Assembly: GCA_963576735.1 (NCBI GenBank)
Contig: OY755188.1
Coordinates: 3,906,001-3,970,000 of the forward strand
Direction: 5' to 3'
Source: Bedellia somnulentella
Taxonomy: Eukaryota; Arthropoda; Insecta; Lepidoptera; Bedelliidae
DNA length: 64,000 bases
Shown here: in pieces, positions 1 to 9,960 of the stretch
Position numbering within the stretch: position 1 is the first letter of the stretch
How the letters are laid out: the number at the start of each line of letters is the position of its first letter
The notes under the pieces: model-generated
The model's input: the letters and a program-made list of their open reading frames with translations, nothing else
Told to the model about the DNA's origin: nothing
Database searches by the model: none
Made by a program: the position numbers and the translations under genes

Positions 1-580
1 AGAGATAGTCCCATAAAGGAGTTACTTACTTTATTAAGTCTCCACTTCGGTACGTTAAGTTTCTCCTTATTCCGAGTGTTAACAGTATGCCTATCACTAA
101 CTTTACTAAATTGGCCTATATTCTTTTTGGCATACATTAAATTCTCAAATATGTATTGGCAAGGGACAGTTAAAATGCCAATATCTTTAAATTTTTCGCG
201 CAACGAATACCTCGACCTTAACATGTAAATAGATCGGATAGCTCGCTTTTGTAAGACAAAAACTTTATGAACATCAGCCGCTTTACCCCATAATAAAATA
301 CCGTACGACATAATACTATGAAAATAACTGAAATAAACAATGCGAGCTGTTTCTATGTCTGCTATTACTCTAATCTTACGCACGGCATACGCTGCTGAGC
401 TCAGCCTTTTAGAAAGTGTTAGTATATGGGGTCCCCATTGCAACTTAGAATCGATTATTATCCCTAGGAATTTTGTCTCTTTCACTAATTCTACTTTTTC
501 ACTGTCAATAACAATATTGGCGTCAACTTGCCTAACATTCGGACAATATTGGCGTCAACTTGCCTAACATTCGGCTAGGC
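1..580 (-). mobile_element. jockey-like LINE, reverse transcriptase C-terminal fragment
   Basis: Read on the minus strand, this stretch stays open from about 565 down to the left edge. It encodes the post-RT part of a non-LTR reverse transcriptase. Visible blocks are VKETKFLGIIIDSKLQWGPH, YFHSIMSYGILLWG, VFVLQKRAIRSIY and LREKFKDIGILTV, in the order usual for jockey/CR1-like elements. The 5' part of the element is missing and the 3' end lies off the window, so this is a truncated copy. The family is inferred from motif style only. Confidence 0.75.
511..574. repeat. 32-bp perfect tandem duplication
   Basis: The unit at 511-542 is repeated exactly at 543-574. It lies at the 5' end of the LINE fragment and looks like a recent local duplication; 32 is not a multiple of three, so it breaks the LINE frame. 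Confidence 0.9.
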
Positions 581-937
581 CCTAGGCTTGCACACGATGT
601 TAAATCTAAGTAATTTAATTTGTGAAAGTGAACAACACTAGACTGAAGACATTAGTGATCGCTTCACTGGGCCGTACCCTACGGTGTCTCCTTCTTCAGT
701 GAATCTAATCTTTGCATTTAGATATAAAGCACTCGCACGAGTATAAGCTGTCATTTAAGTGCAAAGTTGTTGATCAAAAGAACCCAAACATTATTAATCT
801 TATAATATACTTAATAATTTGGATACCTTAACTAAGCCTAGTGTATAAGCCCGCCGACCGGATTTAAACACAAACCGCCCTGCATGATAGAAGTAGTTCA
901 CAGACCTATTACAGATATTGGTTTACACATAAACTTA
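581..937. other. no gene seen
   Basis: AT-rich sequence with no convincing ORF or recognisable repeat. Confidence 0.5.
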
Positions 938-1046
938 CGGCTATACATCCCTAGAAGGGGTAGCCAGAGCTGAAAAATTGGAAATTCCTGAGCCACTTTT
1001 GGAAAATTGAGTGAACAAAAGATGGTAAAATAAAGAATATTGGTTT
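938..1046 (-). mobile_element. S1 SINE fragment, 3' half
   Basis: Matches the tail half of the S1 family on the minus strand (TAGCCAGAGCT, CAGCCACTTTTGGAA-like block, GATGGTAAAATAAAG). It abuts the 3' end of the RTE-like LINE. Confidence 0.75.
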
Positions 1047-1059
1047 CTTACTTACTTAC

Positions 1060-3642
1060 TTACTTATACTCACGCCCATTGTTCCCATTGGGGTAGGCAG
1101 AGACTATCGATCGCCACTTTGTACGATCCTGACAAACCTCTCTAGCTTCGTTTACATCCATCAATCTTTTCATACATGCTCTTTTATTCTTCATACTTCG
1201 GACGCCAGCCTTTTTGAGCACACTCTCAATTTGGTCCAAGTGTGTTCTCCGTGGTCGTCCTCTACTCACATTACCTTCCACGTTGGCTCTATAGATCTCT
1301 TTCACCAATTTACTGTCATTCATCCTCTCTATGTGCCCAAACCATCTTAACATTCCTTTCTCTATCTTGCACACTACGTCATCTTTCACACCTAAACGTT
1401 CACGAATTACACTATTTCTCACTCTGTCGCACAACCTTACATTACATATACTTCTGAGGGATCTCATTTCCACTGCATTCACTCTACTTTCATGCCTCTT
1501 TTGCCATGCCCAACATTCACTACCATACATCAGCGTAGGAACCAGTACAGCATTGTGAACTGCCATTCGCGCCTTTTCAGACAGGAACTGGCTCGACATT
1601 AGACTGTTTATGGCTCCATTTACCGCATTTCCCTTTTTTACTCTCCTTTCAATTTCTTCCTCGCATTTTCCGTCCCTTGTAAACAAACTTCCCAGATATA
1701 CAAACTCTTTCACTTGTTCCACTTTCTTGCCACCTATTGTAATCTCACATTCTGTCATACTTTCCTCTCTCTGGAAAACCATTGTCTTGGTTTTGTCCAC
1801 ATTCACTCGCATGCCCTTTCTTTCAAAAGACTTACACGCAATATTCACCATCTCTTGCAACTCATTTACCGTTGATGCAAGTAATACTTGATCGTCAGCG
1901 TATAAGAGGCATTTAATGATGAATCCTCCCATTCTCAGACCATAATCACTTTCGCGTAGTTCTTTCAAACAGTCATCCATGAACAGATTGAAAAGCCACG
2001 GAGAAGCTACACAACCCTGACGTACACCCCTAGAGATTTCAAACCAGTCCGTGTTTTCTCCGTTTATTCTTACACATGCACTGGAACCCTCATAGAGTGA
2101 CTCCAATGCACGTATAAGTTGGCTCCCCAAACCGAACTTAGACAACACCTCCCACAAATTCTTTCTTACTACCCTATCATACGCCTTCTCCAGATCAATG
2201 AAGGTGCAATACACTTTTTGGTTCTTTGCTAAGAATTTTTCTGTGATGCACCTTAAGGAGAAGATTTGATCCATACATCCCATTCCCTTTCTAAACCCTG
2301 CTTGCACATCCCAGATTTTCTCATCAGTTTCTTTCATCACTCTTTCAATCAATACCTTAGCATACAATTTACCGACAACACTAAGTAGGCTAATACCACG
2401 GTAGTTTTTTGCTACCTGGCGTGACCCTTTCCCTTTATATAGGGGCACTATCACCGCTCTGCACCAATCATTTGGTACTTTGCCAAGTGCCCAACACTTT
2501 CGAAAAAGGAAGAATAGCCAAGAAGCCACTAACCCTTTACCAGCCCTTAGCATTTCGATATTAACTCTATCATACCCTGCCGCTTTCCCTAATTTCATAC
2601 ATTTCATCGCTTTTACAATTTCTTCCATACTTATCACACTTTCACACATATCACCCAACACTTCGTTACAATTAATATTAATATCAATTGCTGAAGTAGT
2701 GGGGTCATCCTCTTTTTCAAAGAGACCCTCGAAATAATCCTTCCATACCCTTTTTATTCTAATTCCATCAGTCATTAATTCACCTTTTTCATCCTTCATT
2801 ACATTTGTACTGGTGTTTTGTGAAACTCCCCTTTCACGTCTGATATATTTCCAAAACAATTTTTGATTGTTTTGGAAATTATTGGAGAGTTTCTTTTCAC
2901 TCCATTCTTTCAGATCTCGCTTTTTCTGCTCTATTTTATTCTTAACCATTCTCTTAATTCTCTTATATTCATCTTCAAATCTCTCAACTTCATCATCATT
3001 TATACACACATTCATCCGTTTACTAGCTTTGATTGCTAGTAAATCGAGCCAAGCTTTCTTCTTTTCATTCACTGCATCTTTCACATTTTTATCCCACCAA
3101 CTAGCTGATGGTCTAATTTTCCTTTTGCTCACTCCACAAACTTCCGTCGCACAATCAACTAACGTAGATTTGAGCACACTCCATACATCTTCAATTTCCA
3201 TTTCATCCGTCATTTCTACGCAACTCAGTCTTTCATCCAATTTCTTAACATATTCATCTCCTATTTTTTCATCTTCTACTAAATTTTCTACTCTTATTCT
3301 CGAAAGTTCAGTAGTTGGCACTCTAGTCCTATGACGCCACCGTTTGAACAGACCCCTTACTCGTGACACGACGAGGAAATGGTCTGTTCCCACGTTGACA
3401 CCTCTATAGACTCTAGTGTCAACCACTTTTGATTTCAGTCTTTCATCCACAATCACAAAATCTATCATACTTCTCTCGCTACCTCGTTGCCTTGTATACA
3501 TGTGGATGTCTTTGTGTTTAAACAATGTGTTAGTAACACAAAGATCCCTCTCCAAACATACTTCAATCAATTTTTCCCCATTTTCATTCACTCTCTGATC
3601 CCCATATTTTCCTAATACTCGTTCACATCCGTTGCGTTTCAC
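1060..3642 (-). CDS. LINE ORF: end of endonuclease plus reverse transcriptase, 860 codons open
   Basis: An open frame of 860 codons within the RTE-like LINE. The N-terminal part is the second half of the endonuclease (RSMIDFVIVDERLK, GVNVGTDHFLVV). The RT core follows, with NYRGISLLSV, CTFIDLEKAYDRV, SRGVRQGCVASPW and the catalytic box LLYADDQVLLA. The C-terminus carries RWFGHIERM and RPRRTHLDQIE. The reading starts inside the endonuclease because of a frameshift upstream, so the first Met is not a true start. RT catalytic residues look intact, which makes this a young but probably endonuclease-defective copy. This is a transposon protein, not a host gene. Confidence 0.85.
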   Translation of the reverse strand: MKRNGCERVLGKYGDQRVNENGEKLIEVCLERDLCVTNTLFKHKDIHMYTRQRGSERSMIDFVIVDERLKSKVVDTRVYRGVNVGTDHFLVVSRVRGLFKRWRHRTRVPTTELSRIRVENLVEDEKIGDEYVKKLDERLSCVEMTDEMEIEDVWSVLKSTLVDCATEVCGVSKRKIRPSASWWDKNVKDAVNEKKKAWLDLLAIKASKRMNVCINDDEVERFEDEYKRIKRMVKNKIEQKKRDLKEWSEKKLSNNFQNNQKLFWKYIRRERGVSQNTSTNVMKDEKGELMTDGIRIKRVWKDYFEGLFEKEDDPTTSAIDININCNEVLGDMCESVISMEEIVKAMKCMKLGKAAGYDRVNIEMLRAGKGLVASWLFFLFRKCWALGKVPNDWCRAVIVPLYKGKGSRQVAKNYRGISLLSVVGKLYAKVLIERVMKETDEKIWDVQAGFRKGMGCMDQIFSLRCITEKFLAKNQKVYCTFIDLEKAYDRVVRKNLWEVLSKFGLGSQLIRALESLYEGSSACVRINGENTDWFEISRGVRQGCVASPWLFNLFMDDCLKELRESDYGLRMGGFIIKCLLYADDQVLLASTVNELQEMVNIACKSFERKGMRVNVDKTKTMVFQREESMTECEITIGGKKVEQVKEFVYLGSLFTRDGKCEEEIERRVKKGNAVNGAINSLMSSQFLSEKARMAVHNAVLVPTLMYGSECWAWQKRHESRVNAVEMRSLRSICNVRLCDRVRNSVIRERLGVKDDVVCKIEKGMLRWFGHIERMNDSKLVKEIYRANVEGNVSRGRPRRTHLDQIESVLKKAGVRSMKNKRACMKRLMDVNEAREVCQDRTKWRSIVSAYPNGNNGREYK

Positions 3643-4178
3643 ACCAACCCAACCATTAAAACCCCTAACATAATTATCCTTTCATTCAAATCACACCCAT
3701 TCACTACATCACCTAATAAATTCCAAAACTCTTCCCTCTGAGTTAGTGCTTTCGACATATCCGGCGCATAGACGCATATTATGCGTAACCGGATCAAACC
3801 CACTTTCAACTTAACCCAGAGGAGCCTTGGACTCACACACTCATGCTCTGACATACATTGAACCATCCTTTCAGACATAAGAAGTCCCACTCCTTGGCAA
3901 GCTCTGATATTAGGGTCGACCCCCGACCAGATGGCAGTAATTGATCCAAGTTGCGAGACCTCTTTTCCCTTACACTTCGTCTCATTTACACACAGCAAAT
4001 CTAAATTCTTTTCTTTCATTACCAGGCATACTTCATCTAACTTTTCTTGCATTCCTCCGCAAACATTCATCGTACTAAAGCGGGTCTCTCCAGCCCACTT
4101 TTCGCCCAATGAGAATCTATGACGTGATAAGTGGCGAGCTTTATCGCCGTCTCCGTGTTGATTTTTATTTAAACACAT
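3639..4178 (-). pseudogene. LINE ORF: N-terminal half of AP endonuclease, frameshifted
   Basis: This frame encodes the first half of the LINE endonuclease: STMNVCGG (the N-box region), LDLLCVNETKCKG (the catalytic Glu region) and RIICVYAPD. It runs up to the position where the conserved GDFN box should be. There the frame reads IIMLGVLMVGLV and stops, while the next frame resumes with the rest of the domain. Comparison with the family motif implies one base lost in the box. The two halves overlap by 4 nt. Confidence 0.8.
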
Positions 4179-4382
4179 GTGATTCCCACGAGTAGCTAGG
4201 GAAGCATTCTGTCCACTTTGTCAGAGCCCCGCTTGACAAAGCAAGGTTATTTAGTGCCCGGAGTTCACCAGGCTCCGGGACGTTGGCACGCTAGAGACCA
4301 GGCTCACCCCTGGCCACGCATCTATCAGCACGGCAGACCTTAGATTGGTGTAAGGGCGAAGATGATAGAAGCCCTGAAGTCC

Positions 4383-4452
4383 CTTAGTCGACTCTTACGA
4401 AACACCCACGGGAAGAGATGGGGTAGTGCTATTCTATGCCGGCACTACACAG
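4383..4452 (-). mobile_element. S1 SINE head fragment
   Basis: Contains the S1 head read on the minus strand (ACACCCACGG, GGGGTAGTGCTATTCTA, CCGGCACTACACAGCA). It lies just upstream of the RTE-like LINE 5' end. Confidence 0.7.
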
Positions 4453-4727
4453 CAATATTGGTTTCATATGGATATAATCACCAGATTATGGAAGGAGGCC
4501 CATTTTTTATTTATTATCTTTTCCGCATTAAACTACCATATATAAAAGATGGATATTTTTAAAAACTCTTACTTGTCTTTTTAGAAATTCATAGTGTGAG
4601 TTTGGGAAGGTAAAAAATGAAATATCAAAAGCGTAGAGTTTTTCAAATCTACACAGTATACTCTTGCTCAATCCGATGAGAATAGAATAGAATATGGTGA
4701 TGCGAAAAATAAAAGTTTGAAAAACTT

Positions 4728-4966
4728 AGAATAGCACTACCCCTTCTCTTCCTGTGGGTGTACGTAACAGGCGACTAACGGTATTGGGGATTTTTAAGGG
4801 ATTTTTGGGCGATGCGGTTGGAGACCCATCACTAACAACCTTTATTTTACCATCTTTTCCCGACGCAACTTCCAAAAGTGGCTGAGGAATTTCTAATTCG
4901 TTAGCTCTGGCTACCCCTTCTAGGGATTTATAGCCATGAGTATATGTATGTATGTATGTATGTATG
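4728..4966 (+). mobile_element. S1 SINE, near complete
   Basis: Runs head (TTAGAATAGCACTACCCC) to tail (TATAGCCATGAGTATATG followed by TATG repeats). A long antisense ORF across it is an artefact. Confidence 0.85.
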
Positions 4967-5048
4967 AAAAATAAAAGAGCATGTATGATAAGATTGATAA
5001 ATGTAAACGAAGCTCGTGAGGTTTTACAGAATCGTTCAAAGTAGCAGT
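4966..5048 (+). mobile_element. RTE-like LINE, short 3' fragment
   Basis: Degenerate match to the LINE C-terminal coding end (AATAAAAGAGCATGTATGA, GATTGATAAATGTAAACGAAG), directly after the S1 tail. Confidence 0.55.
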
Positions 5049-5383
5049 TTTGTCCGATCTTCCAACCTGGAAAATACGACCTAGGTTGGATTCTCGGACA
5101 GATCCTAGTATCCAAATTAGCTGGGTTGGATAATAGGAATGTATGTTTTGAGTCTTCTCCAATTTCCAAATTGCTAATGTACACTCGAGTGCATAGATTA
5201 TATTAAGCGAATAATATATCTACCTACTTACCTACCTATCTTAAAATATTAAAGTGGTACATCCAAATATAGCAGTATTTTTAGAAAGTTTATTAAAAGC
5301 GTCAAGTACTAAGATAACATATCTACATTGACAGTGATGATTTCATTCAAGAATCATAGTTACATACATACAATTATATTCAT

Positions 5384-6071
5384 ACATATTCTCACGCCGT
5401 TAGTTCCCATTGGGGTAGGCAGAGACTATCGATCGCCACTTTGTACGATCCTGGCAAACCTCTCTGGCTTCGTTTACATCCATCAATCTTTTCATACATG
5501 CTCTTTTATTCTTCATACTGCGGACACCTGCCTTTTTGAGCACATTTTCTATTTGATCCAAATGTGTCCTCCGAGGTCGTCCTCTACTAACATTACCTTC
5601 CACATTGGCTCTATATATCTCTTTCACCAATTTACTGTCATCCATCCTCTCTATGTGCCCAAACCATCTCAACATTCCTTTTTCTATCTTTCTTACAATA
5701 TCATCTTTTACACCACACCTTTCACGAATCACATCATTCCTCACACGATCACATAACCTTACATTACACACTTTTCTGAGGGATCTCATTTCTACTGCAT
5801 TCACTCTACTTTCATGCTTCTTCTGCCACACCCAACATTCACTGCCATACATAAGCGTAGGAACGAGGACAGCATCATGCACAGCCATTCGGGCCTTTTC
5901 AGACACCGACTGACTAGACATTAGACTATCCAGTGCTCCATTTACCGCATTACCCTTTTTCTCTCTTCTCTCGATATCTTCATCACACTTTCCATCCCTA
6001 GTAAACAAACTTCCCAAATATACAAACTCTTTCACTTGTTCCACTTTCTTACCATTAATCTCAATCATAGT
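5384..6071 (-). mobile_element. RTE-like LINE, 5'-truncated copy
   Basis: Encodes about 222 residues matching the C-terminus of the LINE at 1.0-4.3 kb: [39 protein letters not shown] and RPRRTHLDQIE. It ends in GGCGTGAGAATATG. Sequence divergence from the first copy shows an independent insertion, 5'-truncated as is normal for target-primed reverse transcription. Confidence 0.85.
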
Positions 6072-6444
6072 TACGTATGCTCAATTGTGAATTAAGGTAA
6101 TTTTTTGGATGTAGTGCAAATTCTTTAGTTTTTTACTTAATAATAAACGCTGTCTTCTTTGTGCATAATGTACATTGTGTCTAAAATATTATGTGTCTGA
6201 CTATACCCAGGTTGGAAAAATGGACTCAGCATCCGAAAGAGCAAATCCATTTTTCCAACCGAGCTAATTTGGATACTAGGACATACTCTCCGAGTACTAA
6301 TCCAACCTAGGTCGGATTTTCCAGGTTGAAAGATCGGACTAACCCAAGTAGCGATTGATTTTCACTGCCCACCCCATAGGGAACAAACTGTGTGAGCATA
6401 TGTTTGTGCATATGCTTAAAGCAAATTTCAAAAATATTCTTTAA

Positions 6445-7024
6445 CAAAAAGAAAACCGACTTCATAGTTGGAAAAACAACCGAAAATAAACTATCTAGTT
6501 CTAAAAAGTACGAAATAAGTATTTTAGTTGAAAATGAGTACTGTGATTAATACCTAAGCAATTTCTTTATTCCACACGCGTCAGTTAAACCTACCTAAAT
6601 CTTAAAATTCTTTTAAATTGATTTGTGAGCCGGTGGCAGCCTGCGTGATGATTAATAATAATAAGTGTGTATTTCGCACTTCATATACATGTACAATGTA
6701 GGATACCTTGTAGTTGTAGGGTAAATTGATTTTTGTACGCATTACCATTTAAAACGTTGGCGATAGATATACATTGTTTAGATTGTAATAATCAGAGATA
6801 GATAGTAGTGTGAATTTACTTTTGTTTGACTGGCACCGACTCAAAAATTAATTTAAGAGAATTTTAATATTTAGGTAGGTTGAACTGACGCGTGTGGAAT
6901 AAAGAAATTGCTAAGGTATTAATTACAGTACTCATTTTCAACTAAAATACTTATTTCGTACTTTTTAGTAATAGATTGTTTATTTTCGGTTGTTTTTCCA
7001 ACTATGAAGTCGGTTTTCTTTTTG
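6445..7024. mobile_element. 580-bp MITE with long terminal inverted repeats and TTAA flanks
   Basis: The left arm begins CAAAAAGAAAACCGACTTC and the right arm ends with its reverse complement. The arms extend about 180 bp each (6445-6630 and 6840-7024) with high identity. The tetranucleotide TTAA flanks both ends (6441-6444 and 7025-7028). TTAA targeting is typical of piggyBac-type transposases and a few others; no transposase is encoded. Another part of the family may be the arm-like piece at 17265-17322. Confidence 0.85.
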
Positions 7025-7231
7025 TTAAAAATTATTTTATTTTACGAGTTTTCGAGAACCTGGCAAAGATGCCTCTCGGGTGGGGAAGCGACGGTTACTG
7101 TATTATTTATCGCATTTCCGGTATTTCTATTACTGTACGATATTAAATAGGCTCAACCATATGTAACTTTACATTGTTCTTGAAATCCCACGAAAGGCGA
7201 TGGTCTGTAATTCTGCATCTCAAGAAAGACT

Positions 7232-7450
7232 CAAACGTTGACGCCGAATATCCCCGAAGGGATTAGCAGAGGTAGTAATACTTCTGAATATCACGTGACA
7301 TTGTCACTTGTTGTTCAGAGTACCCACGATTTGCTTGGACAGTATTCTCACGTTATACAGGGCAGACCTATCGGCATTTTGAACAAACACACTGTCACAT
7401 GATTGTGAGTTTCGACAGTCCCCTCGATTTCCTGGGATGCCATCATCAGA
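7232..7450 (-). mobile_element. S2 SINE fragment
   Basis: Diverged minus-strand copy of the tRNA-derived S2 family lacking the tRNA head (GACGCCGAATATCCCCGAAG, TCACGTGACATTGTCAC, CACACTGTCACATGA). Confidence 0.75.
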
Positions 7451-7499
7451 TCCTGGTCTCATGGTACTTTCTCGGTAATAATAACATAACAAAAGACAT

Positions 7500-8335
7500 T
7501 TTTAGTGAACCTGTACTTCTCTTCATAAAAGCTACGAAAAGGAGTATGAATCTATAAAGAATGTTGTAAGAACTGTTTCCTAATACCTAGTGATTGAGGA
7601 CTCGCACCTTCCATCATCAGCTCAGCAGCATAGCAATATGATTTTCAGAAGCAAACGCCAATATAAGTTCAGAAAATATGTAAAACACGGTACATTTGCC
7701 TATTAAATTTGAGGGTTCCCCTCGATGTCTCCAATCGAGTTATTTAGTTAATTATCCAAAATCGGTTCTTAAATGGCGAAGTAATCGGCGAACAAACATA
7801 AAAAAAATAAAAAAATATACGGTCGAATTGAGAACACTCCTTTTTTTGAAGTCAGTTAAAAAAAGGGTAGCTCGGGCTTTAGGAACAAAATTCCTTAGTC
7901 ACTTTTGAAAAAAATGTTAATACGCTTATTAATCGAACAAGTTGCAAATATTAACAGACTGAAGTTTACCTAACTCGCTCAGCTCAATTCAGTTCAATCG
8001 GAATTCGCATTCGCGTTCGCATTTGAGTTCTCGTTTATGTTCCACCTGACAACGCCTTATTTTAATTACCTATAATTTATATATTGCCGCTATCTACAAA
8101 AAATAGCGTCGCGTAGTGTTGTCTAAGAAAATCATTACCTATATCTATCAATAAGCGTCGTGCGAGGCAACTAAGTAATACGAAGCATTCAAAGTCACTA
8201 TTTCACAATGTGGTTGAAAATCAATCACCAACGACACTATATTTTTACCCGATTCTTTCCAATCAACTACCAAACGTTTTTAAGAAACTAATGATTCCGT
8301 AGCTCCGGTTACCCTTTTGGTGCATTAATACAAAC
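7500..8335. other. no gene seen
   Basis: AT-rich stretch without a supported gene. Short ORFs here lack codon structure or family motifs. Confidence 0.5.
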
Positions 8336-8339
8336 ATAT

Positions 8340-8450
8340 ACTCTAGAGACTATCGATTGCCACTTTGTTCGATCCTGACAAACCTCTTTAGAAACATCCA
8401 TCAATCTTCTCATACATGCTTTTTTATTCTTCATACTTCATACTGGCAAA
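8340..8450 (-). mobile_element. RTE-like LINE 3' fragment
   Basis: Matches the last roughly 110 bp of LINE coding sequence on the minus strand (AGAGACTATCGATTGCCACT, CATACATGCTTTTTTATTC). Confidence 0.7.
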
Positions 8451-8689
8451 TTAATTTTGTAATTATATGTAGATAGGTGCATTATAATATATCTATTTCT
8501 AATTGAAAACTCTAACGAGGTAACTTTTTAGTAACACTTAAATATCCCAGCAGAGTCCGACATGGAATATATCAAATTGGGGATATTGCGACAATATGCA
8601 TAACGCTGCTACATGCTACGGTCATGCTCGCTGTGAATTATTGTTTTGCTGCAGTATATGATAACGAAGTAGTTTCACAATGTTGCTGG

Positions 8690-8830
8690 TCACAATTTTA
8701 TATACTTATGCATATAGTGACGGCTTCGAATCCCTAGAAAGGGTATACAGAGCTTCGGAATAAAAAAATGTTGAGCCATTTTTTGAGATTGAGTGGGGAA
8801 TTATTTAAGAATAAATGTTGTTAGTCCAAA
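8690..8830 (-). mobile_element. degenerate S1 SINE, 3' half
   Basis: Recognisable but eroded S1 tail half (GACGGCTTCGAATCCC, TTGAGCCATTTTTTG, GAGTGGGGAA). Confidence 0.5.
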
Positions 8831-9718
8831 TACGAGTACCTTTAGTCACATATTACGACTTACAGTAGTGGTATTCTTATCCAGCGCTACATAGTACATA
8901 TATACTTGCATTTAATCAGGTAGCCAGAGATTAAAAATTTTCAAAAATCTCCAATATCTCAAACACCTCTTGTCGTAGATCATATAGGGTATGATTTTGT
9001 TAATGATTATTGTGTGACGTGGCTTGGCTACAAAACAATCCCTAATAATCTTTTATTTTGATAGTAATAAAGAATAGTAGTTTTTCTAGTAAAAAGCTTA
9101 CAAAACCAGTATTAACACAAACGTAATAAAACGGATTAGAGATGAATTTTCCTTTTCATAGCCAATTAACAACCACAGATTACAGGATCATAAAAAGGGG
9201 TGATCGATAAAGTCCGTCTACCCTAATGGGAATTAATGGAGTGAGTAAACTTATGAATACGTAGAATACGTATACGAGTATGTGTACAGTTATTACAAAA
9301 AATGTGAGGATTCAATTAATTGTCTTTTGTTGAATCCATGAGGAGCGTAACCAACGTGAAATAATTACTCTGATGGCTGATCTTGCAATCCTTTTGTTGG
9401 AAGTTCAATTGCTTTTCTGACAATGCGAACAATCCTGCTAACTATTTTAGCACTTATGTGCTTATACTATATGATATAAATTGGGTAGAATCTGTTCTCC
9501 AGAGAGCACGTTAAGTAGTTGTTCCCACCTACTATCACGTAGATAGTCGTTATTCTACGGACTAGCACTTGACTAGTGTGATGGACCATGGCTTAATTAC
9601 CATATTCAGTGTGAACTCAAGAACCCTGTAGGGGACATTTATGGGCTGTGGTGGTGTGCGTTTAAGTAATTTTAATAATAAATCTTCTCAGACATTTATT
9701 TTACTTATATTCTCAAAC
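8831..9718. other. no gene seen
   Basis: AT-rich sequence without a supported ORF or clear repeat. Confidence 0.45.
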
Positions 9719-9960
9719 TGCCGTGTAGTGACGGTTTCGAATGTCCTCCTCCTTCACTACCCCTTTCAACCCAAGGGTGGCGTGAAAAACGATTAAGGGT
9801 ATTGGGCTTTTTAAGTGGTTTTTCGCTGATGCGGATAGAGACCGATGGATCTATGATACCTTATTTCTACCACCTTGTCCCCTATAAACTTCCAAAGATG
9901 TCTGAGGAGAATGTCTACTCCTTTTTGGCATTTATGGCCGTAAGTAAATGCATGTTTGTT
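9719..9960 (+). mobile_element. S1 SINE, diverged
   Basis: Head GCCGTGTAGTGACGG and tail TTTATGGCCGTAAGTAAATG. The two 60-67-codon ORFs crossing it are chance readings of the SINE. Confidence 0.75.

Larger units (their letters stand above)
1047..4350 (-). mobile_element. RTE-like non-LTR retrotransposon, nearly full length
   Basis: A single LINE copy read from about 4350 (5' UTR) to 1047 (3' end). It encodes an AP-type endonuclease followed by a reverse transcriptase. There is no separate gag-like ORF, and it ends in GGCGTGAGTATAAG plus a (TAAG)n array. The short-repeat tail and the endonuclease-RT-only layout fit the RTE group, which is often mis-annotated as craniofacial development protein 2-like. 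The coding sequence is interrupted by one frameshift, near 3660. Truncated relatives lie at 5384-6071, 8340-8450, 52873-53443 and elsewhere in the window. Confidence 0.85.

Noticed and set aside
2867..3334. 155-codon plus-strand ORF rich in Ser and Phe
   Set aside because: Shadow of the minus-strand LINE reverse transcriptase.
4726..5184. 152-codon minus-strand ORF
   Set aside because: It is the antisense of an S1 SINE plus flanking DNA; no family motif.
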